A stretch of DNA of 64,000 bases, taken from the NCBI GenBank assembly GCA_035578175.1, contig JAQMRL010000001.1, positions 188,990,783 through 189,054,782 of the forward strand, written 5' to 3'. The position numbers and the translations under genes are program-made. Shown piece after piece: positions 21,277-34,060 of the stretch; positions within the stretch are counted from its first letter, which is position 1; each line of letters starts with the position of its first letter. The stretch is from Catonia carolina (taxonomy: Eukaryota > Arthropoda > Insecta > Hemiptera > Achilidae). The notes under the pieces are model-generated. The model was not told the DNA's origin, made no database searches, and was given only the letters and a program-made list of their open reading frames with translations.

Positions 21277-22130
21277 CGAGGGGGTACCCAAAAGAAACCA
21301 GAATTATTTTTCAAAAGCTATAAATTTTCAATTTTTTTACAAAACAACCTTATCCCCTTCAAAATACTCTTCATTACAATTAATACATTTATCCCGCCTG
21401 TGCTTCCACATTTAGAAAATTTTTTGTAGTCATCTTTAGAAATGGCTGACAGCTTCTCCCTCGTTTTTTTCTTGACCGCTTCAATGTTATCAAATTGGTG
21501 TCCTTTAATGTTCCTTTTCAAGCGTAGAAATAAGAAAAAGTCGCACAGAGCCAGGTCAGGCGAGTAAGTTGCATTTTTAGTCGAAAAATCTTTCATCGAG
21601 ATGGCTATGTGTGCAGGTGCATTGTCATGGTGGAAGAACCAGTCTCCTGTCTGCCACAAATCGGATCTTTTTTGACGAACAATCTTCTTAAAACTTCCAA
21701 TTGTCAGTCAACAGTCTGAGAGCACACACTCTCAAATTTTTTAAATATTTTCATCGATTTGGGCAGTTGATGGACTTCCAGAATAAAGTTTTTCCCCAAT
21801 CGACATGTCGCCATTTTTAAACTGAGAAAACCACTCGTATGCTTGAGATTTTCCCATAGTGTCATCTTTTTTAGTGTTTTAACACTAAAACAATTTCAGC
21901 AGCACTTTTACCAGATAGAAAACAAACTTTCACAGCTACATGTTGTTCACTTAAACTTGCCGTCATAAAAAACGAAATAAGAACGAAACAGTGCCAGCAA
22001 AAACAATCACTGCAGATGAATATAGAACTCGCAATGAGTTGCGCTATACACGTCTGTGCAGCAGAATTGCGTACTACACAAGCAGCGCCCAAGGCAATTC
22101 TATTCCGGTTACTTTTGGGTACCCCCTGGT
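21277..22130 (-). mobile_element. mariner-like element with internal deletion
   Basis: Inverted ends CGAGGGGGTACCCAAAAGAA on the left and, reversed, CCAGGGGGTACCCAAAAGTA on the right, each next to TA (21275-21276 and 22131-22132). On the minus strand come an HTH start MTASLSEQHVAVKVCFLSGK, then SQAYEWFSQFKNGDMSIGEK and STAQIDENI. After a deletion follow WFFHHDNAPAHIAISMKDFS (second catalytic Asp) and YSPDLALCDFFLFLRLKRNI (third Asp). The first Asp region is gone. About 855 bp, non-autonomous. Confidence 0.85.
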
Positions 22131-22132
22131 AT

Positions 22133-24130
22133 TTTGTCAATTAGATTGATACAACAGGAATTATCCTTGATGTCAGCTATATTTGTTTCTTTTGTATCAT
22201 ATAAACAATAAAGGTTGTAGATCTACTGTTTATTAATTTGGCCGCAATGGTGTATTTATTGTGTGGTTCCAAGCTCCGTGTAGTTGCGGGGTGAAGGGTA
22301 TGTGTGAGGTATTACGAATGAGTAACGCATACTGGGACAACGATTGTATTACTCTGTTTTGTATTACTCTTGATACAAAACATTCATATTCAAACTTTCC
22401 ATATTTAACATATTTGTTTGTATTCATTAGATTTTTATTTATTTATATATTTTGTTATAAATTGGTAAGTTTAATATTATGAATCCGACCAAGTTAATAA
22501 CCTTGGTATCTGTTAAATTAATGCACTGGATGATAAGAATATTTTTTTAGTCTAGTTAGTACACGCTACCACTACAAATGCAGCAGCAGTAAAACACTAC
22601 TAACACTCATTCATTATCCCACTACTACAACTACGCACTGCATTGCTTCCAAATACATGAAGCTGGGACTCAAGCAATATGTATTGATATTTTCATAACA
22701 AACAACAGTCTTTTGTTATTTGCAGAACCAACTGTATAATTATATACTAATAAAATTAAGACTAGAATCAAAAGACGTTGTGCCAGTTATTATCCTTTCT
22801 TTATAGTGTATGATATTGTTCATATGGAGTATTCCAGCTAAATAATATTTTAAATCAGTTCAACAGTTTTTATAACTTAACCGCAAAATTTGCAAATTTT
22901 ATTTTGTTTGACAGAACAAAAATTCCCATAAGTATCATAAATCAATTTAGTTAAAGTAACGTAAGATTCTCTCAATTTAGACTGAGAGTTGTCTGCATTA
23001 AGACAATTTTTTGCCATTTGCCAAACAAAATTGATGGAAAATTCCTAAAATTACATTTTTATTTTTATTTCTTTGTTAATATTGATAAAATATACAACAC
23101 ACAAGTTTAGTTGCTTTTTAGAGCAATCACTACACATATTATTTGAATACATTTCTATAGGTAATAGTTTAGAACATATCACATTCGGTGCCTGTTAATA
23201 ATAATTCATTAAAATTTTATGCTATTGCTTGTAAATGCCTTTAAAATTGGTCTTGTGTTTTTGATGAAGTCAATAATTATTATTGTTATTTTTATTTGAA
23301 TTGTTTATAAGTTATTTACAGCTTTAAGCATTATCATTATCTTCAAGACTCTCTTTTTTCCAGTGAAAAAACTCCTTTAAGGAAATACTTAGTTTTATGA
23401 CCACAACTGCTACAGTTATAGTATGCTAGAGAAACTCATGTTCAATTTCAAAAGTTATATTTTAATACCAAAATGTTGTAGCAGTAATTTCTAAATGTCT
23501 GGTTTTACATTCCTTGTATTGTTTCTGTAATTAAAGTCATTGTATATTTGTATTCTAAAATTAAATTTTATTTTTTACACGGATAATTAATTTTTTTTGT
23601 ATGTCATGGTATTTATTGTGTCAAAAACCAAAGATTGATCTTTTCTGGTTTGATCATGGGTTTCTCTGGAATCTAGTACTTTTGTTATTTAATGTTATGT
23701 GATAAAATGTAGAAATTACATTGCTCAATGTTATTCTGTAAATAGTAGTTATTTTTATTGTTATTGTTTTTGAGCTTTTTAGTTTTACATAATTATTGTG
23801 GCATAGGCTAATCATTCTCAGCCTTCCCTGTTCCTTTCAATTAGATTTAGTTTTAAAGTGTATAAATTGTGTAGCACAATGTTAAATTTTGTCAATTAAA
23901 TAATTGACTTAACAAATAGTCGCTCACAGAGTACACATTATATACAGTTTCAAGCTCTCATTAAAACACTTTTATTATATTGTGATAAATTTTATATATT
24001 TTTTTGTTGAAGATATTGCAATCAGTCATTTTGACTAATAATAAAAGAAGAGTATACTTTATTGGCAATAAAATTTATTCAAAAGAATGCATTCATAATT
24101 TGTTGTACTTCTGTTAATTTCTCCTTATCC
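22133..24130. other. Intergenic AT-rich sequence, nothing recognised
   Basis: Two kilobases downstream of Pfk with no gene, RNA or repeat family that I can name. Confidence 0.4.
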
Positions 24131-25029
24131 TTTTTACTTTCTCTTGCCTATATGAATAAATAGAAAGGAAAGTATTGTTTTCATTTCAATTTTTCGAAAT
24201 CAAGTATTCACTGGATCTACATGTTTTGAGACCTCCTGAACCAAAAAACATGTTTCTAGCGATTGGTCTGTGTGTGTGAAGAGAATATCTCAAGAACAGA
24301 ACATCGTACGAACTTGAAACTTAAGTTATATACTACTACCAGACCACATACAAAAATTTTCATCAGAATCAGTCAACCGAAAGTAGCTGTTTATTCGTGT
24401 AATTTTCACTTTTTTGCAATTGTCTCAAAAACAGCTCCTATGATTTTTTTTAAAAATCGCCTCATTTACATTTTTTATGCTTTACAAGATAGGGTAGGCG
24501 CCATGTCTGCTGAAATTCTTGGGGAGGCTGTTTTCATGTAAAAAAATTTTTTTTTAAGATTGCAGCTTGAATATGCATTTTAGTGCAGAAATGTATAAAA
24601 TAAAATTTGTAGAGAATTTAAAATCCTACAATTTTTATTTTAAATATGTTTTTGTATAACGTTTTAGTTTAGCAGTAATTAGCGATTTTCTAGGTTTTTC
24701 CATTAAAACGTAAAAAAAAATTGATTTTTTTTTAAGATTTCAGCCTTAGTATGCATTTTACAACAAAAGGTATAATAAAATTTATAGAAAATTAGATCTA
24801 CAACTTTTATTAACAGCATTTTTCTCTACAGAGCCTAGTTTAGAGTGAAAGAGAGATTTTCCGTATTTTTAAGCCAAACTGAGGTTGATTTTCATTTTGC
24901 GTCTTTCACTCATGGTTAAAAGTAGGTTATGTTTATTGAGGTTAGTTATTTTGTTTCTAATGTTTGGTTATATTGTTAACTATTTGCATTGGTAAGAGAA
25001 AGTTGTGAGTGTTTCACACCAAATTTTTT
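24131..25029 (+). repeat. Repeat B copy 2
   Basis: Starts TTTTTACTTTCTCTTGCCTA and ends GGTAAGAGAAAGTTGTGAGT plus TTTCACACCAAATTTTTT. The (TG) tract after GCGATTGGTC is short (about four units). It is more diverged than copies 3 and 5. Confidence 0.85.
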
Positions 25030-25145
25030 CCTTTGAATTAATTATTACTATGGTGTTATGAATTACAACCTTGAATAACAAGTTTCGAGTTCATAATGGT
25101 TAATTTATTTTCTCTGAGTCACATAACCTAAATACAGTAAAATTT

Positions 25146-25551
25146 GGTTGTTGTTGTTTAGGTCAACAGCCGAAAGGCTGGTTTGAACCTCTAGAGGTTT
25201 TACTAAGTAAAACGAGGAGTGCGGTGGTTTACCATTGCCTTCCTCACTGAGTGGAAAAGTACGCTTATCAGCATGCCGGCCCCTCTGAAAAGCACATATT
25301 TTCCACTCTGCAAATGACACCTTCACTTCATTCACCACAGGGTCTGGCTGTATAATGAAATTCATTACTTTCAGAGAAGATAACTCTGATTAGTGTCTTT
25401 TACACCTCTACCTCTTCTATCCTTAAATGATTCAGTCATTTCATTGGCTCATCATGTGATAAGAAACAGAACTATTTATTTTAGCCCTGCAACGAACAGG
25501 TTGGGTGTAAATAATATGACACTCCACCTGTCTGCTCTGGGCAGAAAATTT
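25146..25551 (-). repeat. SINE family A copy 2
   Basis: Reversed orientation, tail (AAC)n at 25146-25160, head near 25551. The conserved internal frame (NFIIQPDPVVNEVKVSFAEW, CAFQR, DKRTFPLSEEGN) is open here from 25365 down to 25105. Confidence 0.85.
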
Positions 25552-25739
25552 GGTTATAACAAGGCAGTTGTAACGAAAATCTGGTAATAACATGTGAAAA
25601 TGGAAATTTGGTTGGTTTTATATATCATTAACACATTGTAAAGCTTCATATAACAAACATGGAATCAGTTGTAACGAACGAATCACCTCTCATATAATAT
25701 ATTATCATAATAGGTCGGTGTATAATATATATATATATA

Positions 25740-26145
25740 ATAGGTATAATACGGAGGTGAAACGTGGGTGATAGGAGCTATAGAAAAAAAGAGGATCGAA
25801 GCATTTAATATGTCGTGTTATAGGATAATGTTAAAGATTACATGGGTGGACAAAATAAGTAATTTAGATGTTTTTAGGCGAGTGGATGAAAAAAGAAGTG
25901 TATTGAAAGTTCTTACCAGAAGAAGGGATAGGCTAGTTGAGGCATATCTTAATACATCCAGGTATTTGTCTATCAATAATGGAAGGTAATATTGAGGGAG
26001 TGAATTGTAGGAGGAGACAAAGGTTAGAATATTTAAAGCAAATTACATAAGATGTAGGGTGTTGCAGGTATGTAGATAAGAAACGACCTGCGCAAGATAG
26101 AACAGCTCTGTGAACTGCATCAAACCAGTCTAGAGACTGATGACA
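25740..26145 (+). mobile_element. LINE reverse transcriptase C-terminal remnant
   Basis: The plus strand reads YGGETWVIGAIEKKRIEAFN, MSCYRIMLKITWVDKISNLD, VFRRVDEKRSVLKVLTRRRD, then, with stops, ..KQIT-DVG..RPAQDRTAL..ASNQS. This is the usual order YGSETW / EAFEMWCYRRMLKISW / RRGRLIGH / LAQDRTAWR of insect LINE C-termini. An AT dinucleotide run at 25720-25735 precedes it. Confidence 0.75.
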
Positions 26146-26164
26146 AAAAAATAGGTTGTAATCA

Positions 26165-26650
26165 CCTATTATATATTTAATGTGGAGAAATTCTTCGAGA
26201 GTAATATGAAAAGGGTTTTTAGAATTCAGAAGAAAAGTATTAGGTGTATAGTGAATTGTTTTTTAGCAGACATTGCAATAGTCAGATATATAACAAAAAA
26301 GAAAAATATTAGGTGTGTAGTGGGTTACACCCCACTGTTCACCTTTTTTTGTTAACCATTTCAATTTATGCAGACCAGTATTTAAAGAGATTACATTGCT
26401 CATAATTCCCTTACCTAACACTTTTGAGTTAGTTTTACAATCACAAAATAAGTAACAGGAATGTTACTAACCACAGCACCAAATGGTTTGAACAAAAATC
26501 TACTTGTGCACGTAGAAACTATATCAATAAATAGCCACAATCTTTAAAATGTGCTTATTTGCATTTATTAAAAAACTGCTAAAATAATTACTTGATCAAG
26601 AAGGCATTTTACAGTATAGAAGAATTCTTTTCAAAATATTTTTTTATTTA
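26165..26650 (+). mobile_element. Decayed CR1-like LINE 3' part
   Basis: Broken frames show NMKRVF-RIQKKSIRC, CRPVFKEITLLIIPLP, NHSTKWFEQKST, KKAFYSIEEFFS. These align with the C-terminus of the CR1-like family (compare 17985-18383: NMNRVFKIQKKAIRC, ..NHSTKLFEQKPT.., ETFYSVQEFLS). It is an old copy on the opposite strand. Confidence 0.6.
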
Positions 26651-27807
26651 AAAGAAATTAACTAAGTGAATGCAATGCTGAAGAGAACTGTTTACGAAGT
26701 AAACATGTATGCTGGTATATGTAATTTATTAGGTAATATGTATTAAATTAGCTTTTAAGCTCTTGACCGTCCTGTTTTCTCTCTTTGGGAGTTGTCTACT
26801 CCATGCAATTAACCCAAAACCCATTTAACTACTTATTTCCAAGGTAAACACATAAAATCGAGACAAATAATAATAATATATTTTATTTCTGTAAAAAAAT
26901 AAACAAAATGTATAAATAACAGTACTACAATCTATAAACAGTACTATCTTTAACCAAAGTACAAATAATTATTGACATAAAATTTGGTAACTATTTCCTT
27001 ATTTATAAAGTTTAATTTAAAATGCACATGTACAAGCAACCACAGCCAAATTTATTTACAATTTTAATTGCTTTAATTAGAATGACATTTTTACACAACA
27101 GTTAAAAATTTCAAGAACAAAACATTTACTTAAAATATAGTTAATTTTACCCAGATTAAACACAGGGACCTGCGCTATATTCATTTTTTTACAGTCTCTA
27201 TTGTCTAGTTAGCAACCAGGAGAACTAGTCAAAATATTTTTAAAGCAACAGTTGGAACACAACTACATTGTGTATTAAACTAACTGTGCACTCTCATTAT
27301 AGAGTTAGGCAACCAAGAATAAAGTAAATTTTTATACCAACAACAATCATGATCATTAAATTGAAGTCAAATCCCTCTTAACAAAGTGTGAAAGTGAAAA
27401 ATACATTTATTATCACAAATTTACTTGGAGCAAGTAGTGAGGTACACAGGGGGGTACAATGTAAATAACCTATACAGCCATTTTTAAATTTTGCATCATT
27501 TTACGTTAACAGCTGCATTGCTATTGATACAGTCATGTATCAGTAAACTATTTTTTTCCTTCAACAATCTAACAAAAAATGATTCTTCGACTGCTACTAT
27601 CTAACAAAGCAATGTACTAAATTAAATAAATTTTATTATAACACTGTAGTTCTCTAGTACAAAAGAAACTAATTAATAACAACTATCAAACAATTTTGTT
27701 AATTTTATTTTGCACTAGTAAATAAGTAGACTGCAGGAATGAAATTGGATAAAGCATTATAACTTGATGATACAATACACCCAGAATCAAGTTTGGTAGC
27801 CCTTGTA
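26651..27807. other. Intergenic, nothing recognised
   Basis: AT-rich sequence without a recognisable gene or repeat. Confidence 0.4.
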
Positions 27808-28358
27808 CTGGGTGGACCATAAGTCGCACAACCCGAAAATCTGACGGGCAGCAAAATATAAAGAAAATAGAGAGGGAATTTGGAATCGTGTGAGTGGGAA
27901 CACTGATCCCTCTTGTTCTAAATGAAAGTGGGAAAAAGTCGTTAGTACACCCTGTTCGTTCTCTGTAATGGTTGATGTGTACAAAGTCTAAAGGTCAGAA
28001 ATTGACACCATTCACTTAATGTTAGTTGTCAGTGTTTATTTTCGCACAAAATTTTACCAGATATCGCCTGCCAATTTGGCCAAGTTAAAGCAACGAATTA
28101 CAGAAGAGATAGAGAATATCCTGGAAGAGATGATGAGAAAAGTCTTCAGAAATATGGTTAATCAAACACTGCGCTTTCGCTGAAAGGGAGGGGGCAATTT
28201 CATCACTTATTGTAAGGTTTCATTAATTTTTGTAACTACTGTATATGAATCACGTAAAAAAAATAAATTCGTTTTGATTGTTTTTAAATTTTTGCGCTTG
28301 GTTGCATAAATTATGACCCCCCCCCCCCCCCGGGTTGTGCAACTTATGCCCCACCTGA
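27808..28358 (+). mobile_element. mariner-like deletion derivative with poly(C) tract
   Basis: TA at 27806-27807 and 28359-28360 flank GGTGGACCATAAGTCGCACA on the left and, reversed, GGTGGGGCATAAGTTGCACA on the right. The remnant frame LAKLKQRITEEIENILEEMM followed by RKVFRNMVNQTLRF is the usual C-terminus of a Tc1/mariner transposase. The rest is deleted. A run of about 16 C lies just inside the right end. Confidence 0.75.
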
Positions 28359-28360
28359 TA

Positions 28361-30419
28361 CAATTAAATGGCACAGTAGGCTGTATTTAAAAATATTCTA
28401 AATGCAAAAAAATGATATTTTCTTAAAATAAATTAACTCACTGAAACAATAAAGCTGGTAGAATAACACCATGACCAGCTATAAAATAACAAATTTTATC
28501 AGCTACAAATAGAATTTAATATTTTGATATACTTATGGCATCAATTCAAAGTTATATCCAATGGAAAATTCCAGAAATTTTTTTTATACAAGAGAGAAGG
28601 ACACTTGGATAGGCAATACATCAACTGTATTACACTATTTAGTAAATTAATACTGTAAATTGTAAAACCATACACAATGCAGAATACTAAACTTTAGCTC
28701 ACCTCAGCATTACCTTAGTTCCCAGAGAACCAGAAAATTATTAGACCACTGCCGGTTTCCAGCTGATTAAAGTAGAAATCAATAGTTCCTACCAGAGCAA
28801 TGATACAACCAACAGAAACTATTAAAAGTGGAACTATCACATCTTAACAAATGTAAAGCTGTGATAGTTCCAATCCCTACCGTATGGTCTTTTCCTCTGC
28901 TTACCAGCCTAATATCTATGTCAGGTGACATCATGACTACTCAAATTATAATAATTGGAAGGCTTGCTACCATGTAAGACATTATGAGAGAGTATTAGAA
29001 TTGCATGTTAAATAGGAACAGATGAGAGAATTATTCTGCGGTTTCCAAAATTACTCTGTACACGCAAAGGAATACTTCTTATAAAATTGTTCTAGGTATG
29101 CCTAATTAATTTTCATTTCTGTAATTCATATTTTAATAATACTTACTGAAATATAAGGTTAAAGTATAATCAGAAAACTGTAAAGTTTATAAAATAATTA
29201 ACTGGATAAAAACTGAAAGCAAATATTTAAAGTAATTATAATTTATAAACTTTATCACTTCAACAATAATACACAACAATTGTAATTGCAGCGTGTTATT
29301 TCATGAACTAAATTATTCAAAGTAGAATATTTTATCTCGAATATGATTATATTGAACTGAAATGCTACGGTGGTACTTAAGTTTGTAAACACTTTCAGAA
29401 AACTCTGCACCTACAGTTTACAGCCAACTGACCACAAAAATAACCTGAAACACCCAGCCAGGCTACTAAAAGATAACTGTACATTTCACAAGACATCAGT
29501 TTACTAATAAATTATTTTTTAAACAAGATATGACAAATAAAATGATACTACTCTTTGATAAAAACATTTATCACACAATTCAATTTTCATACCCAGAAAA
29601 AAAATTACATACTTATGTCTACACCAGTAAATAGTTGTTATGTAATGGAGAAAACAAAGTGAAGCAAAGACTTGTGGAGTCAAAATATTTAAGTTCAAAC
29701 AGTTAAAAAGCGCATACTACTTGATATGTTGATGCCAGCATCTTTTCACTCCGTAGATCTACAATGATTCCACTGTATTATCATACTAACAGTATTGTCA
29801 TATTTTAGACATCATCAACAAACAAGGGTGCAAAATCCAGGTTCAGAAACACAATGACAAAGAGAAATAAAATCACAATGAATACAAATAATTCTACCCA
29901 GAGGTAGTATCTGCAAGATATAGCTTCTGTCTCACTGAGACACCATCCTCAATGCATTAGTTTAATTTATTTAAAATTAAGATATCTATAATTAGAACAG
30001 CATTATGATATATCATGACTAATTTAGTCAGTTATTTAGTAAAACATGTAATATAAGAACTGGTTTTTTCCTATATTACAAGCAAATTAAAAACAAACTG
30101 TTAAATGTGATGGTAAGAAGTACCAAGGTTATTACAATACGAAGTAGGGGTCATGAGGAAGATGTGCAGTAGACAGCCATGTTAGATGCATAAGCAAGTT
30201 AACACCAGTGATGTATAGATACTGAAGCCACGAAACTGCCTTTTGCATATGGATGGGCTGTCAACCTATCCATTTGACAATGCTGCCAACCTCATCAGTG
30301 AGATACTACTCATACTTTTCACTACCCTGCAATTTCTACATACGTTTTGTAAACTGTGGTTTATTCCGATAAAATGTTTTCTTCATAAACCTTATAAGAA
30401 ATAAATGTGACAACTTGGT
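28361..30419. other. Intergenic, nothing recognised
   Basis: Two kilobases of AT-rich sequence; no coding, RNA or repeat feature that I can support. Confidence 0.4.
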
Positions 30420-30990
30420 AATTTGTAATTACCAGCTATCTTATTCCATTGGAACAAAATTTTCTACGAATGAATTGCATTCTTTACTATCGCTGTCACC
30501 AGCAACTTCACTATCAGTCTCACTAGTATCTACCTGACCATTTCCTCTTTTTACCGGGTATCAACAAAACTGTTGAAGAATAGCTTCTTCATGTCTTTAA
30601 TTTCCTTCTTTATTTTTCGAATTGTGGAAACAGAAACATTACAGTAGTTAGCCACTTGCTCAAGGTTTTTGTTACAAAGCAGGAAAAGGCATTTTTGTTT
30701 AGCTTTAACTTCACAGCATTTTATTACACTGCATATTACATTTTGTTCAGCACTGTGAATAGTCTGCCTACGTTTTTGAGAAACTAACATTTTTGTTTAC
30801 GGTAGGTAACAAACAGTTATATTTGTACAGTAACCTACAAAAGGTTCCGCGATTTACTGTGTATGCTCTAGGTGGAATATAAGTTGTTGTGTTAGTTGTA
30901 CTGAAATTAAAGCAGTCGTGCAAGTGCACTGATGCTTTTCTCCCTTTACCCCTCATTGCAAACAAAAGCAAACTCGTGAATTAAGTAACT
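30420..30990 (-). mobile_element. Tc1/mariner-superfamily (DDE_3-type) deletion derivative
   Basis: The frame from 30790 encodes an N-terminal DNA-binding region (QKRRQTIHSAEQNVICSVIK, then QVANYCNVSVSTIRKIKKEI). It runs within a few bases into an acidic C-terminal tail in another frame (VDTSETDSEVAGDSDSKE, then a stop near 30435). The whole DDE catalytic core is missing between them. Homologous to 9341-10095 including the 5' flank. Confidence 0.7.
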
Positions 30991-31675
30991 AACTATACCA
31001 ACAACCACGATGAGGAGAGGGAACATGTGCATGACTCTCCTACCTTATATTTTAATAACCTTCAGTAGTACCACCTCAGGAAGCACTAAAATCTATTACA
31101 GAATTCTGTAAAGGTATTTTACAACTTTTAGCTACACTAAACTGTGTACTAGTACACTCACTGTGCACTAGTAACAACAGCAAAAGAAACTTGAATTTCC
31201 GATAACTTGCTCACAGCACTTATGCTTAACTGATATCACAGACCTTTAAAAGTGATTAAAACTAATGTTCTCTTTATATATACAATATTTTAGTATTTCA
31301 TAAAGTGAACAGCACTGCAAATTTGACCAGACAATGTAGACAATAGTAAAAACCCTACTTTGTTTCCCTCTTACAAAAGTAAATTAAATCTATTTCAATT
31401 TAATCATTTTTGAATGACTAGTATTTTGTAGATAGAAAATACTGAAACCGGATTTTATTCACTTTTCAGGCGTAACACCAAAAAAAAAAAAAAGAAATCG
31501 CTTTTTCCACTTACGTTTACTGCATCAACATAAAAAATTTTAATGGAACTGTTTAAAAATTACAAAGTTAGACAAGAGTTCAGATGCCATTGTGTTTGTT
31601 TTTAAGTAACAAAATAATACAAGCTATTGATAAAGATTAAAGCATCTGACAACTGCAATGTAATTTAAAACACAT
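30991..31675. other. Intergenic, nothing recognised
   Basis: AT-rich spacer with a 13-A run near 31481. No gene seen. Confidence 0.4.
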
Positions 31676-31734
31676 ACTGGGTGTCCCATGGAATTTGAAC
31701 CATAGGGAAATAGCACCGATTTTCATTGGATTAA

Positions 31735-32745
31735 TGTTTTCTTCCCACTAATAAATGAAGACTTGTTGTAATCAGGAATCATTAGACAATGTTAATTATA
31801 CCTTTAAAAAAATATCAATATGGATAAATTTTAAGCTGTATTTCAGCTTAAAATCATTTTTTTAAAATAAAAATAAAGATGTAAATGCAACAATCTGTTT
31901 AAAAACTTTAAGTTTTACAACATCTTTCTGGAATCCCTTTGGAGTGATGGTTAGCATACTGGTACATCATTGAGAAAGCCCCAGAGGTTCAGATCTGAAG
32001 TGTAATAATTTTTTGTATTGATTTCTTTTTAAATTTTATGGTACAGTATCAAAAAAAATTTCATTAATAATTTTTTTTATTTATAAAACAAAAATACGTA
32101 CATTATAATATTATTTAATATTATAATTTACTTCTAATATTTTTTTAACAACAAATAATTTTTACTGCAATGGATTCAAACCACCAATTACTACCTCCCC
32201 ACAGTACAACAATAACCATTACTCCACACAGGCAAGCCAACTATACCATAAAATTACCAAGACTTAAATAGAAAACAGTTTTAAATGTTTGTATTTATAG
32301 TCCAGCCTCTCTTAGTTTGCTCCTAATGTAAACAAATAATGACGTCACTGAGCAAGTGCATTATATCAAAATGTGCACACGCTGATTAAGAAGTAACAAC
32401 AAAATACTTTCAAAAGTATTTAAATAGAAAATACTTTTAAAAGTATTTTTATGAATGAAATTGTTAGGCCTACATCATATCATGACTGATGTTTTTAGTA
32501 CTTTAAGTACTTATAATTTAAAAAATAGTTAACTTAATAGAAATACAACATCCGTTAAGTCGCAGACTCTAGCGTGCACCCTGTAGTAGGTGGCTTTTGT
32601 TTGTTGACAGTAGGAGCAAACTAAGAACGGCTGAACTATATATATTTTAGGCTAAAATGCACCTTAAAATGTATCAAAATTTATATTTTTAAAAGGTCTA
32701 AAAGTTTTCTAATGATTACCGATTATAACAAGTGGGAGTAAACTT
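31735..32745. repeat. Large foldback (inverted-repeat) element interrupted by SINE-like DNA
   Basis: Left arm about 31735-31870 and right arm about 32640-32745 are imperfect inverted copies (for example AATCATTAGACAATG on the left against AATCATTAGAAAACT reversed on the right, then ACCTTTAAAAA-AT-TA-A). An inner pair, CAGCCTCTCTTAGTTTGCTC at 32303 and, reversed, CAGCCGTTCTTAGTTTGCTC ending near 32635, continues the arms. The left arm is split by about 430 bp holding two opposed tRNA-like segments. Superfamily not assigned; no transposase seen. Confidence 0.6.
31930..32265. repeat. Opposed pair of tRNA-like SINE heads
   Basis: At 31936 (+) TGGAGTGATGGTTAGCATAC..AGAGGTTCAGATCT and at about 32160-32250 (-, reversed) TGTGGAGTAATGGTTATTGT..TGGTTTGAATCC have A-box-like and B-box-like elements with tRNA-like spacing. 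They are too diverged for functional tRNAs. Confidence 0.45.
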
Positions 32746-33400
32746 TTTTATCTCTTAAATGCTGCTTCGTAGTGAAAAAGTATATTGAACATTTTTTGTG
32801 CCCCTTTCAAATTACTTCATGATCATGTAATTAAAGTCACTTTTAACCAACCAGGTAGTTGAGAAAACTAAAAAAAACTTCAAACTTTCAAATCGTCCAA
32901 CTTCAAAATACTGTGATCCACCCAACCCCTTTGGCGGCCGAACTTCACCTTGTGGCAAAGTCTGGGTGCGCAGTTCATATACTTCCATGGTTCTGATCCA
33001 CCTACCTACTGGTACCTACTACATAGTTAGAAAACTATCAAAAGAACCTTCATGTAAGTGTAATGAAAATTTCACCCCACTACCACGGCAAATGAACTGT
33101 GCGGATGCGCAAGAACTGATATTATTGAGAGATGTCTGCGTCTTTCTGATGTACGTATTTTAGTGGAGGGGATCAGTCGATATCATAGTCTTCTGTACTT
33201 CGCTTCGTTCCACCGCCTCAAATCTACTACTGGAAGCTATTGAAATGTTGATGTACTATAATGCGCGTGTATATGTTTGTTTAGTGTGAAAGTGTGTAAT
33301 ATTGCCGTAAAACATCTTTTTATACTGTTTTAAGTTATTGTCTAAATTTCATTAAAATTAGACGTAGACTTAATAACTTTCATTTTGTGTTAATTTAAAT
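32746..33400. other. Intergenic, locally GC-richer stretch
   Basis: The part around 32915-33130 is visibly less AT-rich than its surroundings and precedes transposase remnants, so it could be their 5' region. No frame there resembles a known protein. Confidence 0.35.
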
Positions 33401-33406
33401 ATAGTA

Positions 33407-34060
33407 TCAACTTCTGAGTCGTATAGTTCATCCAGATGCCCACTTCGAGGACAAGCTCGTGAAATAGGTTATAATGTAGCTTCCTATTTAATAAATAATA
33501 AAAAAAATCATAATTTAAAATACAATGCTGTTGATGCTACTAGCAAAGCCACTGGTGTTTCTCCATCAACAATAAAATGGATACTTCCTGAAAGGAAGCA
33601 ATCAATTACAAAGGGAGAATTAAAATTTTCTTCCCCAAAAGGTAAACAAACAGCCCACAAAAAAAATCGTTGATTTTACTATGTGCACAATAAGATATAA
33701 AATTAACGATTTTTATGTAGTTAAAAAAATTTTTCCACATTGAAAAAATATACTATGTTTTCAAGGATGAAAACATATTACATTGTAGTAATCAATACTT
33801 ATAACATCATACGCATATCCCATGCGTAAATTAATATTACGCATGGGATTTCAATGGAGTAGGCCTAAGTGTCAGTCATCCAGAAAAGTTCTAATTGAAA
33901 TGCCTGAAATTGTGAACTGGAGGGCTAAATATTTGCGAAAAATGCGGCAACATAAAATATTGTTTAAATGGATGAAACTTACATTCATAAAACACATTCA
34001 GTGGTACCATGTTGCTGGCAGTCGGATTCAGAGAAAGGAAAACTGTAATTTTATTATTGG
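33407..34060 (+). pseudogene. DDE_3-type transposase remnant
   Basis: The first part (33407-33675) encodes STSESYSSSRCPLRGQAREI, SYLINNKKNHNLKYNAVDA and SKATGVSPSTIKWILPERKQ, a helix-turn-helix N-terminus. After a gap come GFQWSRPKCQSSRKVLIEMP and EIVNWRAKYLRKMRQHK. In the next frame follows MDETYIHKTHSV, which holds the first catalytic Asp of the DDE_3 fold. Frameshifts and a missing C-terminus show decay. The palindrome at 33817-33849 lies at the start of the second block. Confidence 0.65.
33817..33849. repeat. Perfect 13-bp hairpin
   Basis: ATCCCATGCGTAA, a 7-nt loop, then TTACGCATGGGAT. It sits inside the transposase remnant and probably arose as a small local inverted duplication. Confidence 0.85.

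Noticed and set aside
30551..30790. A small host gene with a helix-turn-helix domain
   Set aside because: The homologous copy at 9341-10095 and the adjoining acidic transposase tail show that it is a transposon deletion derivative.
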